This document shows positions 25,263 through 33,439 of a DNA stretch of 64,000 nucleotides, piece after piece. Each line of letters opens with the position of its first letter. Position 1 is the stretch's first letter. The stretch is from JAHFTY01 sp964584785 (GTDB lineage: Bacteria > Acidobacteriota > Terriglobia > 20CM-2-55-15). The notes beneath the pieces were generated by a model. That model saw nothing but the letters and a program-made list of their open reading frames with translations. It had not been told where the DNA came from and searched no databases. The stretch spans positions 122,533 to 186,532 of the forward strand of contig CAZPBY010000005.1 of assembly GCA_964584785.1 (NCBI GenBank), in the 5' to 3' direction. Both the position numbers and the translations under genes were made by a program.

Positions 25263-28200
25263 ATGACCTACCGTTTCCGCCGTTTGGCCATCGCCTTGTT
25301 GCTCGCAACAGCGACTATCGTTGCCAGAACCCAGGAAGTACAAAAAGACGAAACGAAAAAAGAGGAAGACGGACTTCCTTTGAAGACAGACTCCAGGATC
25401 GAGTTCACCACAGACGAAGGCACATGGATGTCACTGGACGTCTCACCGGACGGCAAAACCATCGTGTTCGACTTGCTGGGTGATCTCTATACATTGCCGT
25501 TGGCCGGCGGCGAGGCGAAACGGATCATTGGAGGAATGTCGTTCGAGAGTCAGCCAAAGTTTTCGCCGGATGGCGGGAAGATCGTCTTCATTTCCGATAG
25601 AAGCGGCGCAGAAAACGTCTGGATCGCCGACTCCGACGGCTCGAATCCAAAGGCAATCACTAAAGGCCGGAACCTCGAGTATGTTTCTCCGTCGTGGACT
25701 CCGGATGGTCAATACATCCTGGTTTCCCGCACCGGTGACGGCATCAGTACGCACTCCGTTTGGATGTTTCACAAAGATGGTGGAACGGGAGTCCGAATTG
25801 GTCCACCGGAACCACCCGCTCCGGAACCTGGTTCGGACCAGCCACAGCCTCAACGGGAAAACAAGCTTGGCGCGGTGTCGTCGCCCGACGGCAAACACTT
25901 GTATTGGGCGAAGCGCACAGGCAACTTCAGCTACAACGTGGTTATGCCGATCTGGCAGATCGTCAGGTTCGATCGCGAGACCAGCGAAACGTCCACTATC
26001 ACGAACGCGCAAGGCAGCGCGATGCGCCCGGTGATTTCGCCGGACGGCAAGAGTCTGGTCTACGCCACTCGATTTGAAACCGGCACGGGATTGCGCGTAC
26101 GCGACCTGGAAACGGGGGAAGAACGCTGGCTGGTCTACCCGGTAACGCGCGACGACCAGGAATCCGTGGCATCGCGCGACACTATGCCGGGCTACGCGTT
26201 CCTGCCTGATGGCAAATCGATGGTTGTTCCCGCAGGAGGGAAAATCGAACGAATCGATTTTTCAACGGGCGAGCACACACCGATTCCCTTCACCGCCAAA
26301 ATCGAAGCCGAGATCGGACCGCGCGTTTACTTTCAATCCCGCATCGACGACGGTCCCAACGTTCGCGTTCATCTCATACGCTGGACTTCGTTGTCACCCA
26401 ATCGAAAGCGTTTGCTGTTTGGGGCGTTGAACCATGTCTGGGTGATGGACCTTCCATCCGGCAAGCCCTCGCGACTCACGAATTCCACGGATCCGGAATT
26501 CATGCCCGTGTGGTCTCCGGACGGCAATGACGTGGCCTACGTCACGTGGTCCGGAATGGGCGGCAACATTTATCGAGTTCGCGCGGACGGCTCCGGTCAG
26601 CCGCAACAGTTAACCCGGCGTTCTGCATTCTATTCGTCACCGGTCTACAGCCCGGATGGCGAGAAGATTGTCTTCATCAGCGGATCGCGCGACGATCAAC
26701 TGTATTCGTACCTGCAGGATCAGGAGGCGGACGTCCTGGCCGAAGATGGTGAGATCAGCGGAATTCCGGGGAACACCGGACGCGATTTGCGATGGATCCC
26801 TGCATCCGGTGGCGACACGACATTGATTGGCCCGCTGCAGGGTGGACGATCACCACACTTCACGAACGATCCGAATCGAATCTACATTACCGCAAACAAC
26901 GGCCTCGTTTCCCTGCGGCTCGACGGCCTCGATCGCAAAACGCATTTCCGGATCACCGGAACCGGGCCTGGCCCCAATCCTCCCGGCGCGGATGACATTA
27001 TGTTGTCGCCTGATGGAACGCATGCGTTTGTAAACCTCCAGAATCGTCACTACCTGGTTACCGTACCGAAGGTAGGTAAGGAAACAGTTCGAATCAGCAT
27101 TACCGGCCGGGACTCGTCGCTTCCGGTGAAAAAAATGTCGGAAGAAGGCGGTGATTTTCTCGCCTGGTCGGCCGACGGAAGTTCCATGACGTGGGCCTGG
27201 GGCACGAAGTTCTATCGCCAGGGTATTCAGGATCCTCAACCTGAGGTTGTGGATGTGAACCTTGAGACGCTTCGCTCAAAGCCGGCGGGTTCGGTTCTTT
27301 TACGCGGCGCGAAGATTATTACGATGAAGGGTGACGAAGTCATTCCGCGTGGCGACATTTTGATCACCAACAACCGCATCGCGGCGGTGGGAGCGCGCGT
27401 TCAGGCGCCCGCGGATGTCCGCACCATCGATGTGACGGGCAAAACCATCGTGCCGGGATTCGTCGATACCCATTCCCACATGTGGGCGCCACGCGGTGTC
27501 CACCAGACGCAGGTTTGGCAGTATCTTGCGAACCTTGCGTACGGTGTAACAACAACGCGAGATCCCCAGACATCCACTACGGATGTCTTCGCTTACTCCG
27601 ACCTTGTCGAAGCCGGCGAGATTCTCGGACCTCGCATTTTGACGACCGGCCCCGGTGTCTTTGCGCGATCGGGACTCGACGACAAGGAAGCCACGCGCCG
27701 TTTTATCAAGCGATATAAGGAAGCCTATGGCACCAACACCATCAAGAACTACATGCCGGGAGATCGGATCGTGCGGCAGTGGGTGGTAATGGCGGCCAAG
27801 GAATACGGCTTGATGCCGACAACGGAAGGCGGTCTCGATCTGAAGCTGGACCTCACCCACATGATCGACGGTATGACCGGACACGAACACAGTCTGCCGA
27901 TTCAACCACTGTACAAGGACATTACCGAGTTCGTCGCACGCACCAAGACGTATTACACACCGACAACGCTCGTCGCGTACGGAGCACCATGGACCGAGAA
28001 TCTGTTCTTCGAAACGACCGACGTCCATGGTGACGAAAAACTTCGCAAGTTCATCCCGCACGAACTGCTGGACACCATGGTGCGTCGACGCCACCAGTGG
28101 TTCACGCTGGAAGAGTACGGCAACAAGGGTATTTCGAAAGGCGTGGCCGATGTGGTCAAGGCAGGCGGTCGTGCAGGCATCGGGAGTCATGGACAGATGC

Positions 28201-28520
28201 AGGGGCTGGGCTACCATTGGGAGTTGTGGAGCGTCCAGTCCGGAGGACTGACCAACCTGGAAGCGCTGCGAGTAGCTACGTCGTTCGGCGCCGAAGCGAT
28301 CGGAATGTCTCAGGATCTCGGCTCGCTCGAACCCGGCAAACTCGCCGACCTTCTTGTACTGGACCGCGATCCGCTGGCCGACATTCACAACAGCAACAGC
28401 ATTCGTTACGTCATGAAGAACGGCGAACTGTTTGAAGGAAACTCGTTGGATCGGGTTTGGCCGGCGCCGAAGAAACTGGACAAGCAGTGGTGGCAAGGCA
28501 CCGATCCCGTCCGAAACTGA
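25263..28520 (+). CDS. Exported TolB-propeller amidohydrolase (imidazolonepropionase-like)
   Basis: A 1085-residue protein. The ATG at 25263 follows CCGGAGGC and begins a signal peptide (TYRFRRLAIALLLATATIVA). Residues about 40-680 carry PD40/TolB-type repeats such as FSPDGGKIVFISDRSGAENV, SPDGKHLYWAK and YSPDGEKIVFISGSRDDQ. From about residue 690 an amidohydrolase fold follows, with the metal site VPGFVDTHSHMWAP, later His residues in GMTGHEHSLP and GSHGQMQGLG, and a closing GSLEPGKLADLLVLDRDPLA. Enzymes of this design are thought to be exported peptidases or dipeptidases. The substrate is not visible. Good length for the family. Confidence 0.92.
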   Translation: MTYRFRRLAIALLLATATIVARTQEVQKDETKKEEDGLPLKTDSRIEFTTDEGTWMSLDVSPDGKTIVFDLLGDLYTLPLAGGEAKRIIGGMSFESQPKFSPDGGKIVFISDRSGAENVWIADSDGSNPKAITKGRNLEYVSPSWTPDGQYILVSRTGDGISTHSVWMFHKDGGTGVRIGPPEPPAPEPGSDQPQPQRENKLGAVSSPDGKHLYWAKRTGNFSYNVVMPIWQIVRFDRETSETSTITNAQGSAMRPVISPDGKSLVYATRFETGTGLRVRDLETGEERWLVYPVTRDDQESVASRDTMPGYAFLPDGKSMVVPAGGKIERIDFSTGEHTPIPFTAKIEAEIGPRVYFQSRIDDGPNVRVHLIRWTSLSPNRKRLLFGALNHVWVMDLPSGKPSRLTNSTDPEFMPVWSPDGNDVAYVTWSGMGGNIYRVRADGSGQPQQLTRRSAFYSSPVYSPDGEKIVFISGSRDDQLYSYLQDQEADVLAEDGEISGIPGNTGRDLRWIPASGGDTTLIGPLQGGRSPHFTNDPNRIYITANNGLVSLRLDGLDRKTHFRITGTGPGPNPPGADDIMLSPDGTHAFVNLQNRHYLVTVPKVGKETVRISITGRDSSLPVKKMSEEGGDFLAWSADGSSMTWAWGTKFYRQGIQDPQPEVVDVNLETLRSKPAGSVLLRGAKIITMKGDEVIPRGDILITNNRIAAVGARVQAPADVRTIDVTGKTIVPGFVDTHSHMWAPRGVHQTQVWQYLANLAYGVTTTRDPQTSTTDVFAYSDLVEAGEILGPRILTTGPGVFARSGLDDKEATRRFIKRYKEAYGTNTIKNYMPGDRIVRQWVVMAAKEYGLMPTTEGGLDLKLDLTHMIDGMTGHEHSLPIQPLYKDITEFVARTKTYYTPTTLVAYGAPWTENLFFETTDVHGDEKLRKFIPHELLDTMVRRRHQWFTLEEYGNKGISKGVADVVKAGGRAGIGSHGQMQGLGYHWELWSVQSGGLTNLEALRVATSFGAEAIGMSQDLGSLEPGKLADLLVLDRDPLADIHNSNSIRYVMKNGELFEGNSLDRVWPAPKKLDKQWWQGTDPVRN

Positions 28521-28544
28521 CGGAGTCGGGCATTAATGTAGGCG

Positions 28545-28627
28545 TTTGAGATTGGACCTCCCAACATTTGACAGATTCAGAAGCAGCGTACGAAATATGT
28601 CGACCGTCGGATGTCCCATCTCAAATG
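28545..28627. repeat. Interspersed inverted repeat, copy A
   Basis: TTTGAGATTGGACCTCCC (from 28545) and its imperfect complement TCGGATGTCCCATCTCAAA (to about 28625) flank about 40 bases. The same arm sequence is found, better conserved, at 47162-47247. The element lies between the stops of the convergent amidohydrolase and LOG genes; nothing else is visible in this gap. Confidence 0.55.
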
Positions 28628-28668
28628 CTTAGCTGTCGTTGGTCGGTAGAAGTTTAGGGTCCGGTAGT

Positions 28669-29367
28669 CTATTCCACAACAACCGGTACAGGGTTCGAAC
28701 CGTTCACAACCTTCGACCCCTGAATCCAATGGAGGACTTCTTCAGGCGTGTCGGCCATCTTCAGGATATCGAGATCCTCGACGGCGATCATTTTTTCCTT
28801 AACCAATGCATCCCCGATCCACTTGAGGAGTCCCGTCCAATAGCTCTTTCCCACAAGGATGACGGGGAACGGCTTGATCTTGCGGGTTTGGATGAGAGTG
28901 ATGGCTTCGAACAGTTCATCCAAAGTCCCGAATCCGCCGGGCATGATCACGAACGCCATCGAGTACTTCACGAACATGACTTTTCGCACAAAAAAATAGC
29001 GGAAGTTCAAAAGCTTGTTCGCATAAATATTGGGTTTCTGCTCCAACGGGAGCTCGATATTCAACCCGACAGAAATCGCGCCGGCTTCGGTTGCTCCTTT
29101 GTTTGCGGCTTCCATAACGCCGGGCCCGCCGCCGGTTATGATCGAATAACCGTTTCGCCCGAGGAGAGCGGCGGTGGCTTCGGCTTTCTGATAGGCATCG
29201 GTACCGGGAAGGACTCGGGCGGAACCGAACACGGCAACGGCGGGCGGAATCTTCGAAAGAGTTTCAAATCCTTCGACGAATTCCGCCATTATCCGAAAAA
29301 TTCTCCACGTATCTTTACTTGTAAAGTCATCAATGACGTATTGTTCTTCAATTCCGTTTCTCTTCAT
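28669..29367 (-). CDS. LOG-family Rossmann protein (TIGR00730; nucleotide 5'-monophosphate phosphoribohydrolase type)
   Basis: A 232-residue protein. The nucleotide-binding loops are GSARVLPGTD and SIITGGGPGVMEAANKGA, and the defining PGGxGTxxE motif is present as MPGGFGTLDELFEA, with FVRKVMFVKYS supplying the conserved Arg/Lys. LOG proteins cleave the N-glycosidic bond of nucleoside 5'-monophosphates (cytokinin riboside monophosphate in plants; AMP-like substrates in bacteria). Soluble and cytoplasmic. An N-terminal extension of about 40 residues (DDFTSKDTWRIFRIMAEFVEG) is typical of the longer bacterial subgroup. Confidence 0.9.
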   Translation of the reverse strand: MKRNGIEEQYVIDDFTSKDTWRIFRIMAEFVEGFETLSKIPPAVAVFGSARVLPGTDAYQKAEATAALLGRNGYSIITGGGPGVMEAANKGATEAGAISVGLNIELPLEQKPNIYANKLLNFRYFFVRKVMFVKYSMAFVIMPGGFGTLDELFEAITLIQTRKIKPFPVILVGKSYWTGLLKWIGDALVKEKMIAVEDLDILKMADTPEEVLHWIQGSKVVNGSNPVPVVVE

Positions 29368-29464
29368 TTAATCTGTCTTCTCCGAAAGTCACAACGCGGT
29401 CCGAAAATGTGAGAACCGCAAAAGCCTTTTGACTTTAAAAAATCATTCTAGTATTTAGGACATC

Positions 29465-29620
29465 ATGGCTGCTGAAATCTCTTTCTGTCCGGTCTGCGCA
29501 GGAAAGCTCGACGCCGGAGACGATGACCAGTTCGTCTGTGAAGAATGCGAATCCCAGTTTCTCATTGAGGTCCTGGAAGAAGGAGACGATGAGGACGAAG
29601 AAGAGGAAGATGAGCTCTGA
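29465..29620 (+). CDS. Small acidic zinc-ribbon protein (51 residues)
   Basis: A short gene translating as MAAEISFCPVCAGKLDAGDD, then DQFVCEECESQFLIEVLEEG and an acidic tail ending EEEEDEL. Two CxxC pairs (Cys8/Cys11 and Cys25/Cys28) form a zinc ribbon like those that open transcription-factor and rubredoxin-type proteins. The last 12 residues are almost all Asp/Glu. It is read away from the LOG gene, with 97 bases between starts, and ends 11 bases before the stop of the convergent DnaC-like gene. Coding is supported by the cysteine spacing and the acidic tail; the function is unknown. Confidence 0.7.
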   Translation: MAAEISFCPVCAGKLDAGDDDQFVCEECESQFLIEVLEEGDDEDEEEEDEL

Positions 29621-29631
29621 GCATAATGGGC

Positions 29632-30399
29632 TCAGAAATGATGCTCGGCCTGCTTGACCTTCTGTCGAAAATCACCGCCGCTGATCGTAAGAGTCTTACA
29701 CATCTCAAATAACCGAGACCGCATCTGCTCTCCGATTCGTTCCGTGAGCGTGTAGGATGTCGGTTTTTGGGGGTTTCCTGTTTCTGCCTGATCCAGATAG
29801 TTTGTAGTGAAGATGGTCACCTTGCTTTCACTGTAACGATTATTGATGATGTAGCTAACCGTATCCTTCACCCACGATGAGGGCGTCTGCGCTCCCAACT
29901 CATCAAGTACGAGCACTTCAGTATCCAAAACAGGCGACAACAGTGAAAACTCCGATGATTGAGAAATCGGGCTGTAGGAACTCTGGATCTCCTTCAACAA
30001 CTCCGGAAACGTTCGAAAGAGACATGGCGTGCCCTTCTCTTTCATGAGTCCCTTGATAATGCCGACGGCGAGATGGGTTTTCCCGACACCGGGGGGACCC
30101 ATGAACAGGAGTCCGAACGGCATCGCCGTCGGATACTCCCGGACAAATCTTTCCGCGGCGAGCTTGGCCTTTTCATGACTCTGGTTCGTCAGGCGGGGGC
30201 TCAGATCGAAGTTTTCGAGATCACAATGGGTGTACCGTGCGGGAATCCTGGCGCCGGCCAGAAGCCGTTCGAGGCGGCCGCGCTTCTGGCACTCACATCT
30301 CGTGACGCCTTCGGCGCCGGAACGTTGAACGCGACTCCAGCCCGTACCGCCACACTCCGGACAAACCTCGGTACTCATCACATCGCGATTGTAACTCAT
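29632..30399 (-). CDS. DnaC-like AAA+ ATPase with N-terminal zinc ribbon
   Basis: A 255-residue protein from the ATG at 30399, which GGAG precedes at good spacing. The longer frame to 30450 would translate a REP palindrome into the N-terminus. The zinc ribbon is CPECGGTGWSRV...RCECQ. The AAA+ core has Walker A GPPGVGKTHLAVG, Walker B VLVLDELGA and sensor-1 TIFTTNY, with a C-terminal Arg-finger-like ERIGEQMRSRLFE. DnaC-type proteins load the replicative helicase; chromosomal homologues with this ribbon are widespread in acidobacteria and Firmicutes (DnaI-like). It could be the host helicase loader, though no dnaB is near. The REP/RAYT unit begins 21 bases upstream. Confidence 0.85.
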   Translation of the reverse strand: MSYNRDVMSTEVCPECGGTGWSRVQRSGAEGVTRCECQKRGRLERLLAGARIPARYTHCDLENFDLSPRLTNQSHEKAKLAAERFVREYPTAMPFGLLFMGPPGVGKTHLAVGIIKGLMKEKGTPCLFRTFPELLKEIQSSYSPISQSSEFSLLSPVLDTEVLVLDELGAQTPSSWVKDTVSYIINNRYSESKVTIFTTNYLDQAETGNPQKPTSYTLTERIGEQMRSRLFEMCKTLTISGGDFRQKVKQAEHHF

Positions 30400-30420
30400 G
30401 AACGTTGTCTCCGCGATTCC

Positions 30421-30448
30421 GTTGTAGGCGCCGGCTTCAGCCGGCCGC
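30421..30448 (-). repeat. REP-like palindrome, copy 2 (inverted)
   Basis: Read on the minus strand it is CCGGCTGAAGCCGGC followed by GCCTACAAC, the same core and tail as the copies at 5579 and 31021. It is inverted relative to copy 3 and stands 116 bases beyond the RAYT stop. It lacks the GCCGCG end of the other copies. Confidence 0.75.
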
Positions 30449-30563
30449 ATGCGCGAAGCGGAGGGTATTTGCCGCGGTCTGCAGGTCCGACAGTTTTCAG
30501 TAATCCTGAATTTCGCTGAGCACCGTTCTTAAGTCCGCTCCAATAGCTCCGGTGAAACGACAA

Positions 30564-30995
30564 TCAATCCCCCCAATTGCTTACTAAACCGCGGCGAACC
30601 GGATTATTCACGATGTATCGAATTTGATGCTTCATGTCATCCGTCTTCCGAATGATGTGGTCACAAAAGTCTTTCTGCCAGCCGGTCTTCGCGTATTGAC
30701 TCAGCCAAAAGCCAGTTTGCTGTATGAAGTCACAAATGGCCCGCCACGCATTTGATGTTTCATCCTTTCCCGCAACGATGAAATGGCAGTGCTCCGGCAT
30801 GAATGTGTACACCGGAACGACGCAGCGGTGTTTATGGACTGCTCCTGCCAAGCAGGTTACGAAAACCTGAACAGTCGCGGCGTCTTGAAAGATAGGTTTG
30901 GCACCTTCAATACAGGCAGTAACCGAAACACGAACCTGCCCGAGGTAGGCTTCGTTCGATAAGTGGTGCGGTGTTCTTGAGGTACGTTCTCGCAC
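30564..30995 (-). CDS. REP-associated tyrosine transposase (RAYT, Y1/HUH type)
   Basis: A 143-residue protein of the TnpA_REP/IS200-like HUH superfamily. The metal-binding His pair is in FMPEHCHFIV, and the C-terminal helix with the candidate catalytic Tyr is HQIRYIVNNPVRRGLV, the RAYT hallmark that distinguishes it from IS200 TnpA. Known RAYTs bind and cut REP hairpins as single-stranded DNA. Inverted REP-like hairpins lie on both sides of the gene (30421-30448 and 31021-31054), so it is a complete REP unit. The length matches known small RAYTs. Whether it is active cannot be judged; no frameshift is seen. Confidence 0.85.
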   Translation of the reverse strand: MRERTSRTPHHLSNEAYLGQVRVSVTACIEGAKPIFQDAATVQVFVTCLAGAVHKHRCVVPVYTFMPEHCHFIVAGKDETSNAWRAICDFIQQTGFWLSQYAKTGWQKDFCDHIIRKTDDMKHQIRYIVNNPVRRGLVSNWGD

Positions 30996-31020
30996 AAATA
31001 CCCTGCGCCTGTCGGCGCAC

Positions 31021-31054
31021 GCGCCGGCTGAAGCCGGCGCCTACAACTGCCGCG
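31021..31054 (+). repeat. REP-like palindrome, copy 3
   Basis: GCGCCGGCTGAAGCCGGCGC followed by CTACAACTGCCGCG. It begins 26 bases before the RAYT start codon on the opposite side from copy 2 and ends 23 bases before the sigma factor stop. Differs from copy 1 by a single base in the tail (CTACAACT versus CTACAGCT). Confidence 0.8.
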
Positions 31055-31076
31055 AAGAGGCAACAGCGTCAGCCGG

Positions 31077-31934
31077 TCAGTTCAGGTAACCCAGCAACTG
31101 CCGCGCCCGGCGTGAGCGGCGGAGCTTGGTCAGCGCGCGTTCTTCCAGTTGACGAATCCGCTCGCGCGACAAATGCATGTCTGCGCCGATCTCGGCGAGC
31201 GTCTGCGGTTCTTTATCGTGAAGGCCGAACCGCCGATCGATGATCACCTTTTCTTTATCGTCCAGCTGTCCGAGCAGGTTCTCGAGTTCATCGTGGAACG
31301 AACTGGCGATCAACGATTCGTCTACGGGCGTGATGCTCTCGTCTTCGAGAATGTCTTCGAGCTTCATGTCCTGCTCTTCGCCAACCGGGGCGCTCAACGA
31401 CACTTCCGTCGGCGGTCCTTCCATCATGTCGCGCACGTCGTCTTCGGTCATCTCGAGATTCTGCGAAATCTCTTCGACGGTGGGCCGGCGTCCGAGTTCC
31501 TGGGTCAACTGGGACACCTTCGTTTCGAACCGATAGATCTCGTGCTTCAGTTTTGGAGGCAGGCTGAACACCTGTCCATGATGGGCGATCGCCGCCAGTA
31601 TCGCCTGACGGATCCACCAGCTGGCATAAGTTATGAATCGCACTCCACGATCAGGATCGAAACGTGACGCGGCCTCCATGAGACCCATATTGCCTTCGTT
31701 GATCAACTCATGGAGCGGGTAACCGGAACGGGAGTATTTTTTCGCCATCGAAACGACGAATCGCAGATTCGATTCGACCAGCTTGCGGAAGGCCGATTCA
31801 TCGTTCTGGCGCACACGACGACCCAGTTCCTGCTCCTGCTCGGGACTGAGCTGCGGGAATTTCGAAATATCCTTCAAATAAATGCGAAGCGCGTCGGGTC
31901 CTTCGACAACGTGCTCGTATGTTGGCGTTCTCAT
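31077..31934 (-). CDS. RNA polymerase sigma-70 factor (group 2/3 type)
   Basis: A 285-residue sigma factor with the regions in order: 1.2 (DALRIYLKDISKFPQLSPEQ), 2.1-2.4 (NLRFVVSMAKKYSRSG, GNMGLMEAASRFDPDRGVRF, TYASWWIRQAIL), 3 (LTQELGRRPTVEEISQN) and 4 (LAEIGADMHLSRERIRQLEERA). Region 1.1 is missing, so it is an alternative rather than the housekeeping factor. Region 2.4 keeps the residues that read a TATAAT-like -10. Its ATG overlaps the hspR stop (ATGA), placing it last in the dnaK operon. Regulated with that operon and by HspR is a reasonable inference. A REP palindrome follows its stop. Confidence 0.9.
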   Translation of the reverse strand: MRTPTYEHVVEGPDALRIYLKDISKFPQLSPEQEQELGRRVRQNDESAFRKLVESNLRFVVSMAKKYSRSGYPLHELINEGNMGLMEAASRFDPDRGVRFITYASWWIRQAILAAIAHHGQVFSLPPKLKHEIYRFETKVSQLTQELGRRPTVEEISQNLEMTEDDVRDMMEGPPTEVSLSAPVGEEQDMKLEDILEDESITPVDESLIASSFHDELENLLGQLDDKEKVIIDRRFGLHDKEPQTLAEIGADMHLSRERIRQLEERALTKLRRSRRARQLLGYLN

Positions 31935-32332
31935 AATGTGCTCTGATGTTTGGCTAAAACAACGTGCGGAGGCGTCACCTTGACCAACGCATGCTGAATC
32001 TTCTCGCTCAGTTCCGGTGAGCGATTGGCGAACTCCCGCTCGATATATTCGATGAACTGTTGCATCTCGCGCTGCATCTCCTCCATACGGTTGCGCATAT
32101 TTAATACGACTTCAACGCCGGCCAGATTAACTCCGAGATCGCGCGTCAGACTGAGTATGAGTTCGAGCCTGTCCATGTCCTCCTGAGTGTATAGACGCGT
32201 GTTGCCCTCGGAGCGTGAGGGCTTCAACAGCCCCTCGCGTTCGTAGAGCCGGAGAGTTTGCGGATGGATTCCGTAAGTCTCGGCAACCGCGCTGATCATG
32301 TAAGCGGCTTTGCCTTTTTTCTTTCGTTCCAT
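31931..32332 (-). CDS. hspR: HspR-type MerR-family heat-shock repressor
   Basis: A 133-residue protein. The winged helix-turn-helix is ISAVAETYGIHPQTLRLYER and EGLLKPSRSEGNTRLYTQED, the MerR pattern with the GNTRLY wing found in HspR. A helical dimerisation region follows (RNRMEEMQREMQQFIEYIER). HspR represses the dnaK operon at HAIR sites (inverted repeats of CTTGAGT) and uses DnaK as co-repressor in actinobacteria. The gene begins two bases after the dnaJ stop and overlaps the sigma factor gene. No perfect HAIR site is seen near the dnaK promoter; half-site-like TTGAGTG/CACTCAG sequences flank its -10 region. Confidence 0.85.
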   Translation of the reverse strand: MERKKKGKAAYMISAVAETYGIHPQTLRLYEREGLLKPSRSEGNTRLYTQEDMDRLELILSLTRDLGVNLAGVEVVLNMRNRMEEMQREMQQFIEYIEREFANRSPELSEKIQHALVKVTPPHVVLAKHQSTL

Positions 32333-32334
32333 GA

Positions 32335-33426
32335 TTACCTCCAGATCTCCTTTCGAGGATCCTCTGGATTCAACCTCGCAAGCTCTCGGAGAATCTCTTT
32401 GGATCGTTCGTCACCCACACGCGGGATGACAATTCTCACTTCGACGTACTGATCGCCTCGGGCCCGCGAATCCATCAACGACGGTGCCCCCTTCGTCCGA
32501 AGCCGAAACGTTTGCGTGTTCTGGGTGCCCGGCGGAATCCTGATGATTGCCGGACCATCGATCGTGGGAACCTCGATCTTGCCTCCGAGCGCCGCTTCCG
32601 TAACCGTGATGGGGACGACGCAATGAATGTTGTCGCCAACTCGTGAAAAAAACGGATGACTTCCGACGTTCGTGACGATGTACAGATCGCCGCCAGGTCC
32701 TCCGAGTCGTCCGGCCTCACCTTTTCCCTGAAACCGGATTCGCGATCCGGTGCTGACGCCCGGCGGAATATCGACGTCGATCGATTCATTCTTCGCAACC
32801 CGGCCTTCGCCTCCGCAAACCGGACATGGCGCAAAGTGCCGTCCGGCGCCGCCGCAGGCCGTGCATGTCGCCGAAAACTGCAGCAGACCTCGATTGACCG
32901 TTGTTTTGCCGGCACCGCCGCAGTGCGGGCACGGTGTGTCACCGCCTCCATGCAGCCGGCCCTGACCGTTGCATCCGGAACATGCGTCTTTCCGCAAAAC
33001 GCTGATTCTCGTTTTGACGCCGCGGATGGAATCGTCAAAGCTGAGCGAGACCTGATATTCAAGATCCTGCCCACGCTGCGGTTCCCGCCGCGACGCCTGC
33101 CGCGTGAAGACGTTGTTGAACGCATCGAATCCGGCTCGTTTCGAGAAATCGAATCCTTCGAAACTGAACTGCCAGTCACCACTGGGTGTGGTCAGCACGC
33201 CCTCGGCGTAAAAACCATTGGCATCGTAGAACTGCCGCTTTAACGGATCGCTGAGAACTTCGTACGCTTCTGAAATTGTTTTGAATCGCTCCTCGGCTGA
33301 GCGGTCACCCGGGTTGATGTCCGGGTGAAACCGCCGGGCAAGCCTCCGATACGCTTTCTTGATGTCCGTCTCGGAAGCGCCGCGCCCAACTTCGAGGACG
33401 ACGTAGAGATCCTCTCTACCAGTCAT
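32335..33426 (-). CDS. dnaJ: Chaperone DnaJ
   Basis: A 363-residue DnaJ. The J domain has LARRFHPDINPGDRSAEERF with the HPD that stimulates DnaK. A short Gly/Phe-poor linker follows, then the zinc domain with four CxxCxGxG repeats: CSGCNGQG, CPHCGGAG, CTACGGAG and CPVCGGEG. The C-terminal substrate domains run to the end, with VGDNIHCVVPITVTEAALGG and IRIPPGTQNTQTFRLRTKGA. It delivers unfolded proteins to DnaK. It follows dnaK with a 13-base gap (stop to start) and is the second gene of the operon. Confidence 0.96.
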   Translation of the reverse strand: MTGREDLYVVLEVGRGASETDIKKAYRRLARRFHPDINPGDRSAEERFKTISEAYEVLSDPLKRQFYDANGFYAEGVLTTPSGDWQFSFEGFDFSKRAGFDAFNNVFTRQASRREPQRGQDLEYQVSLSFDDSIRGVKTRISVLRKDACSGCNGQGRLHGGGDTPCPHCGGAGKTTVNRGLLQFSATCTACGGAGRHFAPCPVCGGEGRVAKNESIDVDIPPGVSTGSRIRFQGKGEAGRLGGPGGDLYIVTNVGSHPFFSRVGDNIHCVVPITVTEAALGGKIEVPTIDGPAIIRIPPGTQNTQTFRLRTKGAPSLMDSRARGDQYVEVRIVIPRVGDERSKEILRELARLNPEDPRKEIWR

Positions 33427-33439
33427 AGGAGATTCCTAC

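Noticed and set aside
27300..28496. 398-residue minus-strand frame opposite the amidohydrolase domain
   Set aside because: Shadow of the conserved metal-binding region on the plus strand.
28669..29367. LOG protein as part of a cytokinin-like pathway
   Set aside because: The family is widespread in bacteria, and no isopentenyltransferase or P450 gene is near.
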